Positions 42,084-52,819 of a stretch of 64,000 bases of DNA are shown here, in pieces. This DNA comes from Xanthoparmelia taractica (taxonomy: Eukaryota > Ascomycota > Lecanoromycetes > Lecanorales > Parmeliaceae): positions 185,686 to 249,685 of the forward strand of contig JANQBS010000032.1 of the NCBI GenBank assembly GCA_033085395.1, in the 5' to 3' direction. The translations under genes were made by a program, and so were the position numbers. Under the pieces are notes generated by a model. The model had not been told where the DNA came from. It saw only the letters and a program-made list of their open reading frames with translations, and made no database searches. Each line of letters opens with the position of its first letter. Position 1 is the stretch's first letter.

Positions 42084-43584
42084 TTAATACGTCCTCGCCA
42101 AGTTTCTCAGATACCAATCCACCAATCTCCTCCCCACCTTCGCCTCACTGATATGGATCAGGTCGCCCTGCATCGCATAATCCAAATCGCTGCCATTTAC
42201 CACCTCTCCGTCCAATAACGCCCCTTCGCTCCATCTTACCTGCCTGCTCCTCTGCTTATTCACGTGCAACCAACTCCTCAGTTTTTCGGGCTCGACATCC
42301 AGGAAGCCAGCTAGTTTCTTTAGGTCCATGGTCGTGTAAAGCTTCAGATATGATTTGACGGTGGGGGACCACATGGTGTTCTTCACTTCTTCCATGAAGA
42401 TCTTGCAATGGTGGTCTACGGGATCAACGTTGAGTTCCGGAGCGTCGAAGTCCGGGGGCGTGGGGGAGATGAATTTTGGGCATGCGCTCCGGAAGAGATC
42501 TTCAAAGAGCGGCAAAGCGTCTGGTCCACCTCTCTGCAGTCTGACGAGCTGGTCACCATACTTCTCCCTCAGCGCTGTGTGTATCGTATCATCCAGCTTT
42601 GTGGGATTGAAGGCGACGCATATGGCAATGAGAGCGTACATCTGATCGTTCTTCTTCGAGACGGAGTCGTACTGCGCGTTCTTTTGGAAGTTTTTAGTCC
42701 GCGAGACGTAGACGAGGATATGCGAAAACATGCGAATGGCATCGGCGTAGCGGCGCATCATCATGTAGCTGAAACCCACATAGTAATACGTCGTAAAATG
42801 CGCCGCCATCACTCGCGCGAACATAGCTTTCTTGTTCAATTCAATATCATCAAGTGTCTTCAGCGCCAACGAGAAATCCCCCAGTAAGCAATGCACGCGC
42901 AATAATCCAATGATTGAGAAGTAGCCCAGCATTCGGTAGAGAGGTCTGTTGCCATATTCGCCAGCGACTTGGTTTGGATCTTCGTTTCGCTTCATAGCAT
43001 CGAGTTGCTCGTTGATCTGGCTGCGCTGAATGAGGGAGTAGAGGACATTGAGGACGGAATAGCAGCCCCAGGTATTGGGATTATCGCGCAGCAGTTGGGC
43101 TTCTTCGCTGGTGGATTCAGTTCGGGCAATGCGGTTGCGGTAGCGGCAAAAGGATTCGAATTGGTAGATAAACTCGTCGATTACGTCCCATGCCCAATAG
43201 TACTATATGGCTCGTCAATCGCGGCACAGATCTAGGAGCAGGGGAGGCGAAGCTTACTGTAGGCACTTCAAGATCCACAGGCCCTTCTGAATTGAGGATG
43301 TAGTGGAATAAATTGCAATAATTGTCGTAGCTCGCAAACTTCGTATCCAGCGCTGCTCCGAATTCGAGGGGCGTAGCAGCAGCGGCAAGCTGAGCTTGCA
43401 TGTCCTGTGCTCCTCCTCCTGCACCTCCAAAGGAAACAGTCCGGTCCAGCTCGCTCATCCCATCGTCAAAGTGCACCTGCTCTTTGTAGTCTTCGACCAG
43501 CGCTTCTTCTTCTCTATCCGATTCATCCTCAACCGCATCTTGGCGGCTTGCCGTTTCATAAGGCACTCGTTGGTAGAGTGCCAT
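42084..43584 (-). CDS. EIF3L: Translation initiation factor eIF3 subunit L (481 aa)
   Basis: Non-core eIF3 subunit, present in filamentous fungi, plants and animals and absent from budding yeast. Two exons: 43584-43258 and 43202-42084, joined in phase 0 by a 55-nt intron. The N-terminal part is acidic (EDESDREEEALVEDYKEQV). Characteristic stretches include WDVIDEFIYQFESFCRYR, NVLYSLIQRSQINEQL, YRMLGYFSIIGLLRVHCLLGD, FTTYYYVGFSYMMMRRY and, in the C-terminal PCI-like region, YTTMDLKKLAGFLDVEPE. Length matches orthologues (about 470-480 aa). It starts divergently from the nitrilase gene 228 bp away. Confidence 0.94.
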
Positions 43585-43812
43585 GGTGCCTGGTGTGCTT
43601 TCTATTTTGCGTACCCTGGTGGTGGGAGGTTGTGCAATTGATGAATTTCTCGCTTGAACGTAGCCCTAGCCCTAGTATTCACTCAATTTGCTTTATCTGA
43701 TATCCATGATCGCTAGGGTTTGCGGAGAAGCATCAGTTTCCCCGCCGAGCCCGCCTTTGAAGAATTCACTCCTCCTAGGCTTGAGAACGATCAATGAACA
43801 TATTCCTTCGTC

Positions 43813-44935
43813 ATGGCGCCATGCTACAAGATTGCCGTCATCCAGCTTCACCCCAAGGTCCTCCAATTCCGTCAAAATACGCTGGTATTCACATCCACCG
43901 ACTGATACTCTTTCCTCCCCTAGCCCCTCGACTCCTCCCACAATTTCTCCAAAGCCGCCGACTTCATACGAGGCGCCGCTTCAAAAGGTGCACACCTCGC
44001 CGTTCTCCCTGAATATCATCTCACAAACTGGGTGCCCGAAGACCCTCAGTTCTTACCCCTTTGCAAGCAATGGAAGGACTATTTGCACAAATACCAGGAG
44101 CTGGCAAAAGAGCTCGGAATATGCATCGTGCCGGGGACAATAGTGGAAGCGCATGTGGAGGCGGAGACGGGGGAAGACCAATTGCATAATGTTGCTTATT
44201 TTATCGATGATAAGGGGAAGATTCTGGGACGGTATCAAAAAAAGAACCTCTGGTATTCTTGTACTCTCATTCAACATCCTCCTATTTTCTCCTCCTGTTG
44301 CTTGAATCTTTGGATTGACAATTATCGTCCCCTACGAAGGCATCCCGAGCGTCCCCACCTGACTTCCTCAACGCACGCCCCACACGAGACGATCCAGACC
44401 CCCCTGGGCCCCGTGGGCATGCTCATCTGCTGGGATCTCGCCTTCCCAGAAGCATTCCGAGAATTGATCGCCAACGGCGCAAAGATGATCATCATACCCA
44501 CCTTCTGGACACACGCCGACTGCTCTGCGTACGGCCTTGCGAAGAATCCCATGTCCGAAAAACTCTTCCTCGAATCAACAATTACCGCGCGGGCTTTTGA
44601 GAATACCTGCGCAATAGTCCTCGGTATGTCTTTTAGGAGATCCAAATTTTTCTTCCAGTCCATATCCTAGGAACTGAGACCTGTTTTCAGTCAATGCCGG
44701 CGCTCCGCCCGAAAAGGAGCATTCAACGTATGCGGGATTGAGCAAGGTGGCGATGCCATTCGTTGGTGGTCTAGGGGATGAGACAAAGGATACAAACAGG
44801 GAAGGAATGAGTGTTGTGGAGGTTGATATGGAGCTGGTGGAGGAAGCCGAAAAGAATTATAGGGTCAGGGCAGATATCGAGGGTAAAGGATGGCACTATA
44901 CATATCGGCACCAGGGAGGTGGGATGGTCGAGTAG
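43813..44935 (+). CDS. Nitrilase-superfamily carbon-nitrogen hydrolase (300 aa)
   Basis: Four exons: 43813-43857, 43924-44252, 44340-44623 and 44691-44935; introns of 66, 87 and 67 nt. The Glu-Lys-Cys triad is complete: E45 in LPEYHL, K121 in RYQKKNLW, and C155 in LICWDLAFPE. The start MAPCYKIAVIQLHP is the typical first strand of the fold. The enzyme should hydrolyse a nitrile or a linear amide; the substrate cannot be decided. The first exon encodes only 15 residues, so a prediction that misses it would truncate the protein. It is divergent from eIF3l, with which it shares a 228-bp upstream region. Confidence 0.9.
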
Positions 44936-45416
44936 GGGGCTGGTTCCTTGGGCTCGGTGGCAGAGGATGCCGATCTTTTTGCAGAAGTTCGATATTAGAC
45001 GAGGCTTGCATAAGCCTTTTATGTTAACGTACACTTACAAGTCAATATTCTGACAAGTGCGCCTTTTCAATATGTTTCTGCTTCACTTGAGCCTGAGCCT
45101 GAGACTTAGCCTATTTACAAGCCAAACGAATGAAAAGTACAGGCACATTGCGAGCCGGGGTATCTCTGCCAAAGCAAGTAAGACGCTAACATAAAACGAC
45201 GAACCCAGCGTTAGTCCGCAAAATGTACTGTGTGCTGCTCGACGCCATGCAAGTTCAATACGCCCCATGTCTACTGCATGTCTCAGCAAAGTCGACCACT
45301 AAGATGGACGCGTGAAAAAGCTCTGCGGCTAAGGATCCATACTGCAAAATGACGATTAGAAAAAGCGGGCCTAGTCTAGAGAAGCTCTATCGACCAGTGC
45401 TTCGAGCATCCAAAGT
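44936..45416. other. Intergenic between convergent genes
   Basis: 481 bp between the nitrilase stop and the stop of the minus-strand RRM gene. No gene recognised. Confidence 0.45.
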
Positions 45417-47186
45417 TCAAGCGGCAACCGTTCGAGGGTTCCATGGGGATCTTGGGCTGCTGACGTTCATTGATGAGAAATCTGAAAGCAGTGTGGGCTC
45501 CTCATCTGTCTCCTCGGAGTCATCCTCGGCCCCGTCCAGATTGAGGATGTGGAAACGATTCGTAGCAGGGGTACGCTCCTTAGGCTGTAGAGCTGCTACA
45601 TTCTCTTTCTTCGCCGCGTGTTGCATTTTCGGCAGCGGCTGAGAGCACTCATCAGGGTACCATTCAATCTTCTTGCCCTTATACGCCACCCGAGACATCA
45701 TGCAGGTCCTGGCAAAGAGCGAATTGTTGATAGAATTGAGCGAAATGTAGGCGTCACCGGCCTTGAACGAAACACTGATGACCACGATGTTGTGGATGTG
45801 GTCCAGGTGATTGCGGATGCGCTCCTCAGTGATAGTTGGGTGTATTCCACGTACAATAATGTTTCGAGTCGCTCCTAAAACGAATATCGGAAGTCAGCAT
45901 CCCATTTACAAAAGGCACCAAAGTCTGCCAGTAGATACTCCGAGACATGGTTAATGGATGAACCCGAAGCCGTATTAACCCACCAATGCCTATCTTGTTT
46001 GCAACGTGTCCCGGCAGATTGTATTGTCGTTCACTCCACGAGAATTCAAGCTGAACCTCATCTATCAGAGTCTCTCCTCGACTTAAAGGCTGAGAGGGCG
46101 CATACCCTCTTGCCGTGTACGTAGATACCATTTCGCTTGACATAATTCATGAATTCGTGGGCTGCGGACCCTTCGACAAACGAGACGCTAGCGCTGCGCT
46201 CATGGGAGCGTAAGTATATATCCAGTACAAGCCCTCCACGTACAACATCAATGATGTCCTTATGCGTTGCTCGGTCCGAGAGGTTCTTTACAAAAATTGT
46301 CCGCTGTTCCATCTTGGCGAATCGCTTTCTCTCAGGCTGCGGTGCTGCGAGATCTGGATCATGCTTCTCAAAATCGGAAGTGAAAGCGCTTCCTTCCTCT
46401 AGCGCAGAACTATCATGATGGTTGTAGAAGCCTCCTCTCCCTTTCAGACTGCCTCCAACCCCAGCAGCAGCATTTCTTGGAGGCCATTCAGGCGTGGAAC
46501 CAGCCCATGGGTAGCCAGAAGGACGGCTCATCATATATCCATATTGCTGATGGCGATCATCGAGGTCCGCGCTCGCAGTTGCTGGTTGGTTGTCATCATC
46601 AACGAAAGTGCCGGTTTGCGATATTGACACGGCTTCGCCACGGATGAGGACCTATATGAATTGAGCACACGTGGAACTCCTTCTTATCAAGGGGATTCGA
46701 ACCTCTAAAGTTTCCGGTTCAATGCCTCCCTTGTATAGTGAATCTTTCAAACTTGCTGCACCAAGTCAGCCTTTTACGGCCTTGGGAGATTCGAGGCGGC
46801 GTTGTCGTAGTAGGATCTGGCCTGATGGGTGCTGTTGGGGGAGACACACTGTACTCATGTGCCATACGAAGCTTCAAGGAATCTCAGATTAGCAAGCCAT
46901 TGACGCCTGTCGATATAGGCACGACTGACTAGGTTGTCATGGTCAAGTTTGGGTATGCAGACGATTGGGATGTCAACGGGAGTCGTCAGATCTTTGCCAG
47001 ATGTATGCTATAGAGATGAATAAGCTTCTTTTTGGAGCAGCCAATCGGCCTTGCAGATGATACCGACAAATTCAGCTCTACCACTCATTAGCGCATAGCT
47101 GATGGTAGACGGTACGGGGAAACCTGTACATACCGCCGAAGCAGAGTCTCAAAATACACCTCGTCGATAGTTACAGTAGCCGCCAT
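45417..47186 (-). CDS. RRM RNA-binding protein with an in-frame TAG at codon 41
   Basis: Six exons keep one frame: 47186-47134, 47077-46926, 46755-46703, 46651-46106, 46056-45984 and 45874-45417 (445 codons). The first exon (MAATVTIDEVYFETLLRR) continues into AEFVGIICKADWLLQKEAY, which looks conserved, then meets TAG at 47010-47008. After the stop the same frame goes on with IPIVCIPKLDHDNLV and the rest of the protein. An RRM is at about residues 190-270 (TIFVKNL...RSASVSFVEGSAAHEFM), then FSWSERQYNLPGHVANKIGIG, a second RRM-like part (NIIVRGIHP...DAYISLNSINNSLFARTCMMS), and a tail with YPDECSQPLP. I found no GT donor that would remove the stop while keeping the flanks. It may be a recent pseudogene, a base error, or a gene using a later start. 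Confidence 0.7.
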
Positions 47187-47530
47187 CTCGGCTCCTGATG
47201 TCGAAGCGGACGGGCAAATGTTGAATAATTCTGATTGAACAGGGGGCCACTCGGCAAGCGATTTGAGGAGCACTTGCCAAGACGGAGTTTGGAGTTAAGC
47301 GTTAATTGAATGGACAAGATAAAGTACGGCAACGCCTCGCAAGGTAGGAACGAGGGAAGCGACACGCTCCTTGTAGCATTTGATTTGCAGTGAAAGTGAA
47401 ATGATGTCTTTCGCTTGTTGCAAGACTACTGGCTATCATCTGTATGATTGTGACTATGGAAAAGTTCAGTCAACCTCTCAAGCTTATCTTACGTACTTCA
47501 TCAAGCTGCCCATGAATTAGCACGGGCGAA
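47187..47530. other. Upstream region of the RRM gene
   Basis: 344 bp between the RRM gene start and the stop of the cytochrome b561-type gene, both on the minus strand. It should hold the RRM gene promoter. Nothing else recognised. Confidence 0.4.
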
Positions 47531-48404
47531 TCAAGCGCCTTTGTGTTGAACGTCGTACCGATCGGGACTAGAGCCTGCTTCGCTATGGCCCAACGCCTTC
47601 TCTCCCGTTTCGCCTAGTCTGTCCTGCGACCTTAAGTGTCCCCAAACAGCAACAGCCATCCAGGTAAGCCACATCACACCAGCGACGACACCATACGCAA
47701 TCTCACCCTTGACAGTATTATCACTCAGCATCAAGCCCAGCCCACCGTTGATCATGCCCAGAGTCAGGACAATCCGACCCAACCAGACATGGGTGATTGC
47801 CCATTTGGTACGCTGGTGATATTTCTTATACATATAGTGATGAATGAGGCCTCCAATGGGTTGAAAGGCAAGAGCTCCGACAACGATGATGCCAATGACG
47901 GGGTGACCATTACTAGCCGTGAGCTGAATGTAAGATGAGCCATCAGCTTTCGAGGCTCATGGACTTTGGGCCGTTGTAGCAGACGAACCTGTGAAGTGGG
48001 GTAGATTGCAATATAGACGCCCAAACCAAGGCCTGCCAATGCTAGTAGGTAGGCCAGGATTTGGATGGCAGCGTGGATCCACTGGCCCATCATCAAGTCA
48101 GCATTCTCATCCGTAGACGGAGACTCAAATAATGAGGATGTCTGGGGTGTAAACAGCATGGCAAGATGACACTGCTGCTGCACAATGACTCGCGACTCGA
48201 GAAGCAGGCTTTGAGCGGGAAGGAATAGTCGGGGAATTGCCTTACCACTAATCTACGAAAGGATGCCGTACGGATGGTTATAGCTCCCAGTGGGAAGAGG
48301 ACAGCAAATGCAACGCTCATAATATAGCCATGCGCGGTTACTGCCTTTTCGCGGTTGGGGTTGACGTGGGCCCATGCCGGGTCAATAGGCCCAGACCAAG
48401 CCAT
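47531..48404 (-). CDS. Cytochrome b561-type membrane protein (244 aa)
   Basis: Three exons: 48404-48246, 48171-47989 and 47923-47531. The predicted product has five to six hydrophobic helices (GYIMSVAFAVLFPLGAI, WIHAAIQILAYLLALAGLGL, VIGIIVVGALAFQPIGGLIH, HVWLGRIVLTLGMINGGLGL, IAYGVVAGVMWLTWMAVAVW). Histidines placed like haem ligands occur in TAHGYIM, WIHAAIQ, SNGHPVIG and WAITHVWLGR. This is the transmembrane electron-transfer module of b561 proteins. In many fungal proteins it follows a DOMON domain; none is visible upstream here, so this is either the stand-alone form or lacks an unseen 5' part. The tail (HSEAGSSPDRYDVQHKGA) is cytoplasmic-looking. Confidence 0.82.
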
Positions 48405-49732
48405 CTGTATGGCGGCTCGAAGAGTGATTTAGGGATTGGAAGACGGGGTCCACGCTGGGAGTCGTTCTTTATAGGAGAAATGCCAAGTCGGAGGGTTAGA
48501 AAAGTAGCCGAGAGCTTCATGTTGATTGACACAGAAGGCCAATCGCGGCCTTAACGGAGGACCGAGCCAGCCAGTACCGGTGAACGAGTTTCGCAAGGGC
48601 TGGATTGTGCAAGACCGAGTAGCTGCGAGGCGCATTAGTGGAAGGAGAGGAAGAAAGATAGATACGTATACTTTTGACCAGCATCTGGATTGAATGGCTG
48701 ATGCGATTGGGTGAAGAAGAGAGAGAGAGCATAGCATACGAGGCAAAAGGCCTTGGTTTAGGTTGGATGGGCACAATTGAATCTGTCGAGGTGCAGATTG
48801 TAGATAGTTTGCTTGCATGAAGTAAAGTATGTGCATTGAGTGTGTGTGTGTGCTCTCTCAATCCGTTGGATTACGCGTCGGTTCCTACTCGGTGTGCGGT
48901 CGGTAGAGTGGTTTTGAATTGAAACTGAGCCAAAGTGTTGATGTCATTAGCCTTTTCTGCGGGTGGGATGAAATTTAAATTCAGCCGTTGGCCCCCGTTA
49001 GAAATTCAGAATGGGTAGTATTCAGACCCTTCAGAACGAATACTTATCTCATGCGCCCTTCGGCGTCTGTTAACAAGACTCGAGAGAGATAAAGATGATT
49101 CTGCCTCATCACTCTGTGCAACAAACCAAAATCCCCCGATTAGAGGGAGTATGGACGTTACGTGTCTGCTTGCTGATTTTGTGAAATCCTTGCTGCCCCA
49201 TGAGACTTTTGACGTTTCCCCACTATCTGACTTTCGGGAGAGATTTCATCTCAGACCAAAGGTAAATAAGCATAAATCCCATCAAGCGAGACATCCGACG
49301 ACTAATCACACGCAATGGATCATCATCATTTATCAAGACATCCTCTTCTTCTCAATTGCTACCTTAGTCATGCTACCATCATCCACAAGAGGTTGACGCT
49401 CACTTCATTCGAACGTGAACGCGCATTGCCATAGCGTGCCTCAAAATTGAATTTGCGCGGCTTCTGCCATTCCCTGCTGTATCACGTGCACTTCAGGCGA
49501 GCTGTCATACGAAAGTGGCAGTCTGTGGCGCGTTGAAAGTTCTTCTTCTACTCTGAAAATTTGGGGCAAGAACCCAGATGAAGACTGTTCTCCTAGGCGT
49601 TACTGCTCCAGGAAGCGTCCATTGATACAAAGCCTCCTGAGTGGTGGTGCTGCTATCCACTTTTCCGAGCATCCTAACCCAATCGGAATATTCGGGTCTT
49701 GTGAAGCTCTTCATCATGGCCATTGAACCATA
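48405..49732. other. Intergenic, no gene recognised
   Basis: 1.3 kb between two minus-strand genes. It contains short GA and TG simple repeats (48718-48730 and 48838-48853) and short open frames without recognisable domains. Confidence 0.45.
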
Positions 49733-51544
49733 TCAGGTCTTCTCTAGGATGACGCTGATCATTTCATTGCCTATGCGAGTGGCTTCTGGAAATCGAGGCT
49801 CAAAGTATTTCGAGATGCGTTCAAAGCGGTCCTGATAAGATGCAAAATCACCGAAAGAGACACAGTCCGACCATCCGCGAGCGGCAAACGTAAATTCTAG
49901 GTCATCAGAGCGGAAAGTGTTGTCCTCAATAGCGGTATTGATAACTTCCTCGAGGAGCTGTGGCTTGCGGAAGAGGTATTCCGTGACTCCCAGCCAGAGT
50001 CGGAAAGGCTGAAATGATAAACTTAGAATTGACTTGCCTGTGTTGAAACTTCGTGAACATTACTCACAGGTGTAGAGCAGATCATGTGATCATAGGGAAC
50101 GATGTCCAGTTTCCACCAGCAATCAACCATGGCCAAAAGACTCAAGTGATTGTTTGGTGTCCTCTCACTTGGCACCTTCCCAAGTGAGAACCGATCCAGC
50201 ACGTCGTCTCTCAAGAGCAGATCTTTCTGGCCAGGCTCGGAGCCGAACACAGCTGCACCAGCAGTCTTGATACGTTTTTCAAGCTCTTCTCGGTGGCCGC
50301 CGAGCATCAACTTGAAGAGCTCAGTAACAGATTCGGCATACTGCCGAATTTGTCGTTGAGCCCAGGTGTTCAGAATCGCAAGGCCAGCATAGACATGCCA
50401 TTTGTTTGAATAGATGCGAAGCATAATATTGCATTTTATGTTCTCAATGCCACCGACATAGCGATTGATCTCCCAAGGAAACTGGTTATTGGAGAACCAT
50501 GCGGTGCCCATACTCAAAAAAGCAGCATGAGTGACAGCTTGTGTGTCCGCTGTGATTCGGTCATGCTGTTGAGCAGTCAGATAGACCATGTTAGAGTTGA
50601 AGCAGGAGAGAATCTTCTCGACCAAAGCAAAGCTTTGTTGTGATGCGCGATGCTTGATCAATGCGAGAGGCTGGCCCTTGGGATCAACCTTAGGTCCATG
50701 CAGGGAATGGCAGGAAATGATTTGGACGTCTTCAGGCAAGTATTGTTCAAAGGCGGATATCTCGATCTCTTTACAAGACGTCTGACCTCCGACAATGGCG
50801 CCTTGCTTGGTCGCTGCATTAGTGTTAGTGTGAGTGTGAGAATGGCAGGATTACATCACGAAGCATACAAGGTCCATATTCACTCACGATTCGACGGATG
50901 GCCTCTGCTTCAACGCTGTACAGGATTACGTCGCTCGAGCGCGAGACGAGACGGCCGTCATGGAAAATTCGCACATTGCTCTACAATGGCTTCAGCTGTG
51001 TGGAGACGTTGGGCGTCGCAGAAGAATACTCGCATTGCTGGCAAACTCATGTTTCAGCTGATCATATTTTTCGGATTTGTCGCAGGCGTTTACTCTGCGC
51101 GGACAAATGGATCAGCTTAGGTCAAGGGTTCTGGAGGCGCAACAGTAAGAGCAATGGTCGACTGTGCCAGCTGTAACGGGCACTCGTCAGCCCAAACCCA
51201 AGATTACTTTTCGAAGCAAACAAGAATTCCGAGATGCGTATTTCAGACAAATAGAAAATTAGGTAGCTGAGATTTTACATCATTGACAGCTTGCTTCCAA
51301 ATCCTAGGACCAGAATGACCCCAAGACCTGTACACAAGCCATACTCGAGCCAAATGCACTCAAGTCATCATTGCATCGTGTGGAGGCAGAAAAGCAAGCG
51401 ACCATACTCACAATTTGAAGCCACAGCCACGCATGTTCCTGAAGGAAGAGCTTATGTTTACCTCCAGCCAGCAGCACTAATCCTTCTGGCGTACATCTTC
51501 CCCATGTCACCCATCCCAATGATGCCTACTGTTATAGACTCCAT
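49733..51544 (-). CDS. TYR1: Prephenate dehydrogenase (415 aa)
   Basis: NADP-dependent enzyme converting prephenate to 4-hydroxyphenylpyruvate in tyrosine synthesis. Five exons: 51544-51462, 51094-51047, 50978-50884, 50813-50068 and 50008-49733. The first exon encodes the Rossmann start VGIIGMGDMGKMYARR; it is separated from the next by a 367-nt intron, and exons 2 and 3 are only 48 and 95 nt. Downstream come LVSRSSDVILYSVEAEAI, GAIVGGQTSCK, SLHGPKVDPKGQPL and the helical C-terminal domain ending in EMISVILEKT. The exon 2 end (GA before GTTTGC) is the least certain join. The protein is slightly shorter than many fungal orthologues (about 440 aa). RPS14 starts divergently 369 bp away. Confidence 0.88.
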
Positions 51545-51913
51545 CAAGAGAGATAACCAGTGGGCCTTGAGAGGTCCGAAGATCTCGGCTTGAAGAAGTC
51601 AGGCAGGAAGGTTTGCCGGACGCCAGAGTTCAAGCATGGAAACGACAGCAGTCAGGATCAGCAGGTCAAGGCAGACAGCAAACCACAATCCAGAGTGTAA
51701 ATGACATGGGAATCATAAAGTATGCGTTCATTCGTTAGATAGATGCGTGGTTTGAATTGAAAGGAATTGAATGCAGGAAAGAAAAGGGTTGGTCATAGGG
51801 CTGAGCTCGCTTAGAAAATAACACAGCCGCGACACATCGAGCGACTTTTCCTAATTACCAACCTCTATCAGACCATCACCCCCGCAAACCATCAACTCAA
51901 AACTGTCGACGAC
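51545..51913. promoter_or_regulatory. Divergent upstream region, TYR1 and RPS14
   Basis: 369 bp between the two start codons, expected to hold both promoters. No named motif assigned. Confidence 0.45.
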
Positions 51914-52667
51914 ATGCCTCCCAAGAAGAAAGTAGAGCGGGCTGCCACCGAAAACATATCTCTTGGTCCCCAAGTCCGCGAAGGTGAGCCCTGTACCAGA
52001 ACTTGTCTATTCTGGATGCTAACCAACCCATTTAATAGGTGAACTTGTCTTCGGCGTCGCCCGTATCTTCGCATCATTCAATGATACCTTCGTCCGTAAG
52101 TACCCTTTCGGTGTTGTTTCTACTCTTTCAAGTTCTTTTCGACTCTCAAGACCTGTCTGAGGAGTTCGGTATTAAGAATCCTTCTTCAAAGAGAAATGCT
52201 GACTGCAAAATGATCCAGATGTCACCGATCTCAGGTTTGTGCCAGATAGATGAATAGACTGCTGTGGCTCAAAGGCTTACATTCTGGGTGATTCCAGTGG
52301 CCGCGAAACAATTAGCAGGGTCACGGGCGGCATGAAAGTGAAGGCCGATCGCGACGAGTCCTCGCCCTACGCTGCTATGTTAGCTGCTCAGGACGTGGCT
52401 ACCAGGTGCAAGGAATTGGGAATCAACGCGTTGCATATCAAGATTAGGGCTACTGGAGGTAGAATTTCCTTCGTCAATACAACTCAGTGCGGAAGACGCT
52501 AATGACAGTATGAAGGCAATGGAACCAAAACCCCCGGCCCAGGTGCCCAGTCTGCTCTTCGTGCCCTCGCTCGTTCGGGAATGAAGATTGGAAGGATTGA
52601 AGATGTCACACCTACGCCTTCGGACTCTACACGTCGTAAGGGCGGTAGGAGGGGTCGTCGTCTATGA
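51914..52667 (+). CDS. RPS14: 40S ribosomal protein S14 (151 aa)
   Basis: Small-subunit protein (uS11 family) of the platform. Five exons: 51914-51983, 52039-52095, 52219-52234, 52298-52458 and 52516-52667. Exon 3 is a 16-nt micro-exon encoding part of HVTDLSG; including it restores the invariant sequence FASFNDTFVHVTDLSGRETI. The body has GGMKVKADRDESSPYAAMLA and the C-terminus is the highly conserved RIEDVTPTPSDSTRRKGGRR followed by GRRL. Length and sequence match eukaryotic S14 closely. The longest intron (123 nt) shows no snoRNA boxes. Confidence 0.95.
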
Positions 52668-52819
52668 TCAGAATGTGCGGCCGGTGCCGGAGCTCTATTT
52701 AGTGATGTCGTGTTCAAGCAGGACAGGAACGGCTTGTGCCTGATGCTCGTGCAATTCAAGCTTGCTTCAAATGTTCATAGCCCTTCTAAGCTCGAGTCAA
52801 ACCCAGTCTACGACACTTG

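Noticed and set aside
46680..46790. tRNA-like signals on the minus strand: a perfect B-box (GGTTCGAATCC) with an A-box-like TGGTGCAGCA upstream
   Set aside because: The T-stem has a mismatch and no 5' strand can pair with the expected acceptor 3' strand (TGATAAG). The A-box-like part overlaps exon 3 of the RRM gene, so this is chance similarity.
49020..49110. Possible box C/D RNA on the minus strand (GTGATGA and CTGA about 65 nt apart)
   Set aside because: No terminal stem adjacent to the boxes, and the sequence before box D matches no rRNA stretch I recognise.
50650..51120. 156-codon plus-strand open frame
   Set aside because: It lies antisense to TYR1 exons 2-4 and their introns, whose minus-strand products are clearly prephenate dehydrogenase.
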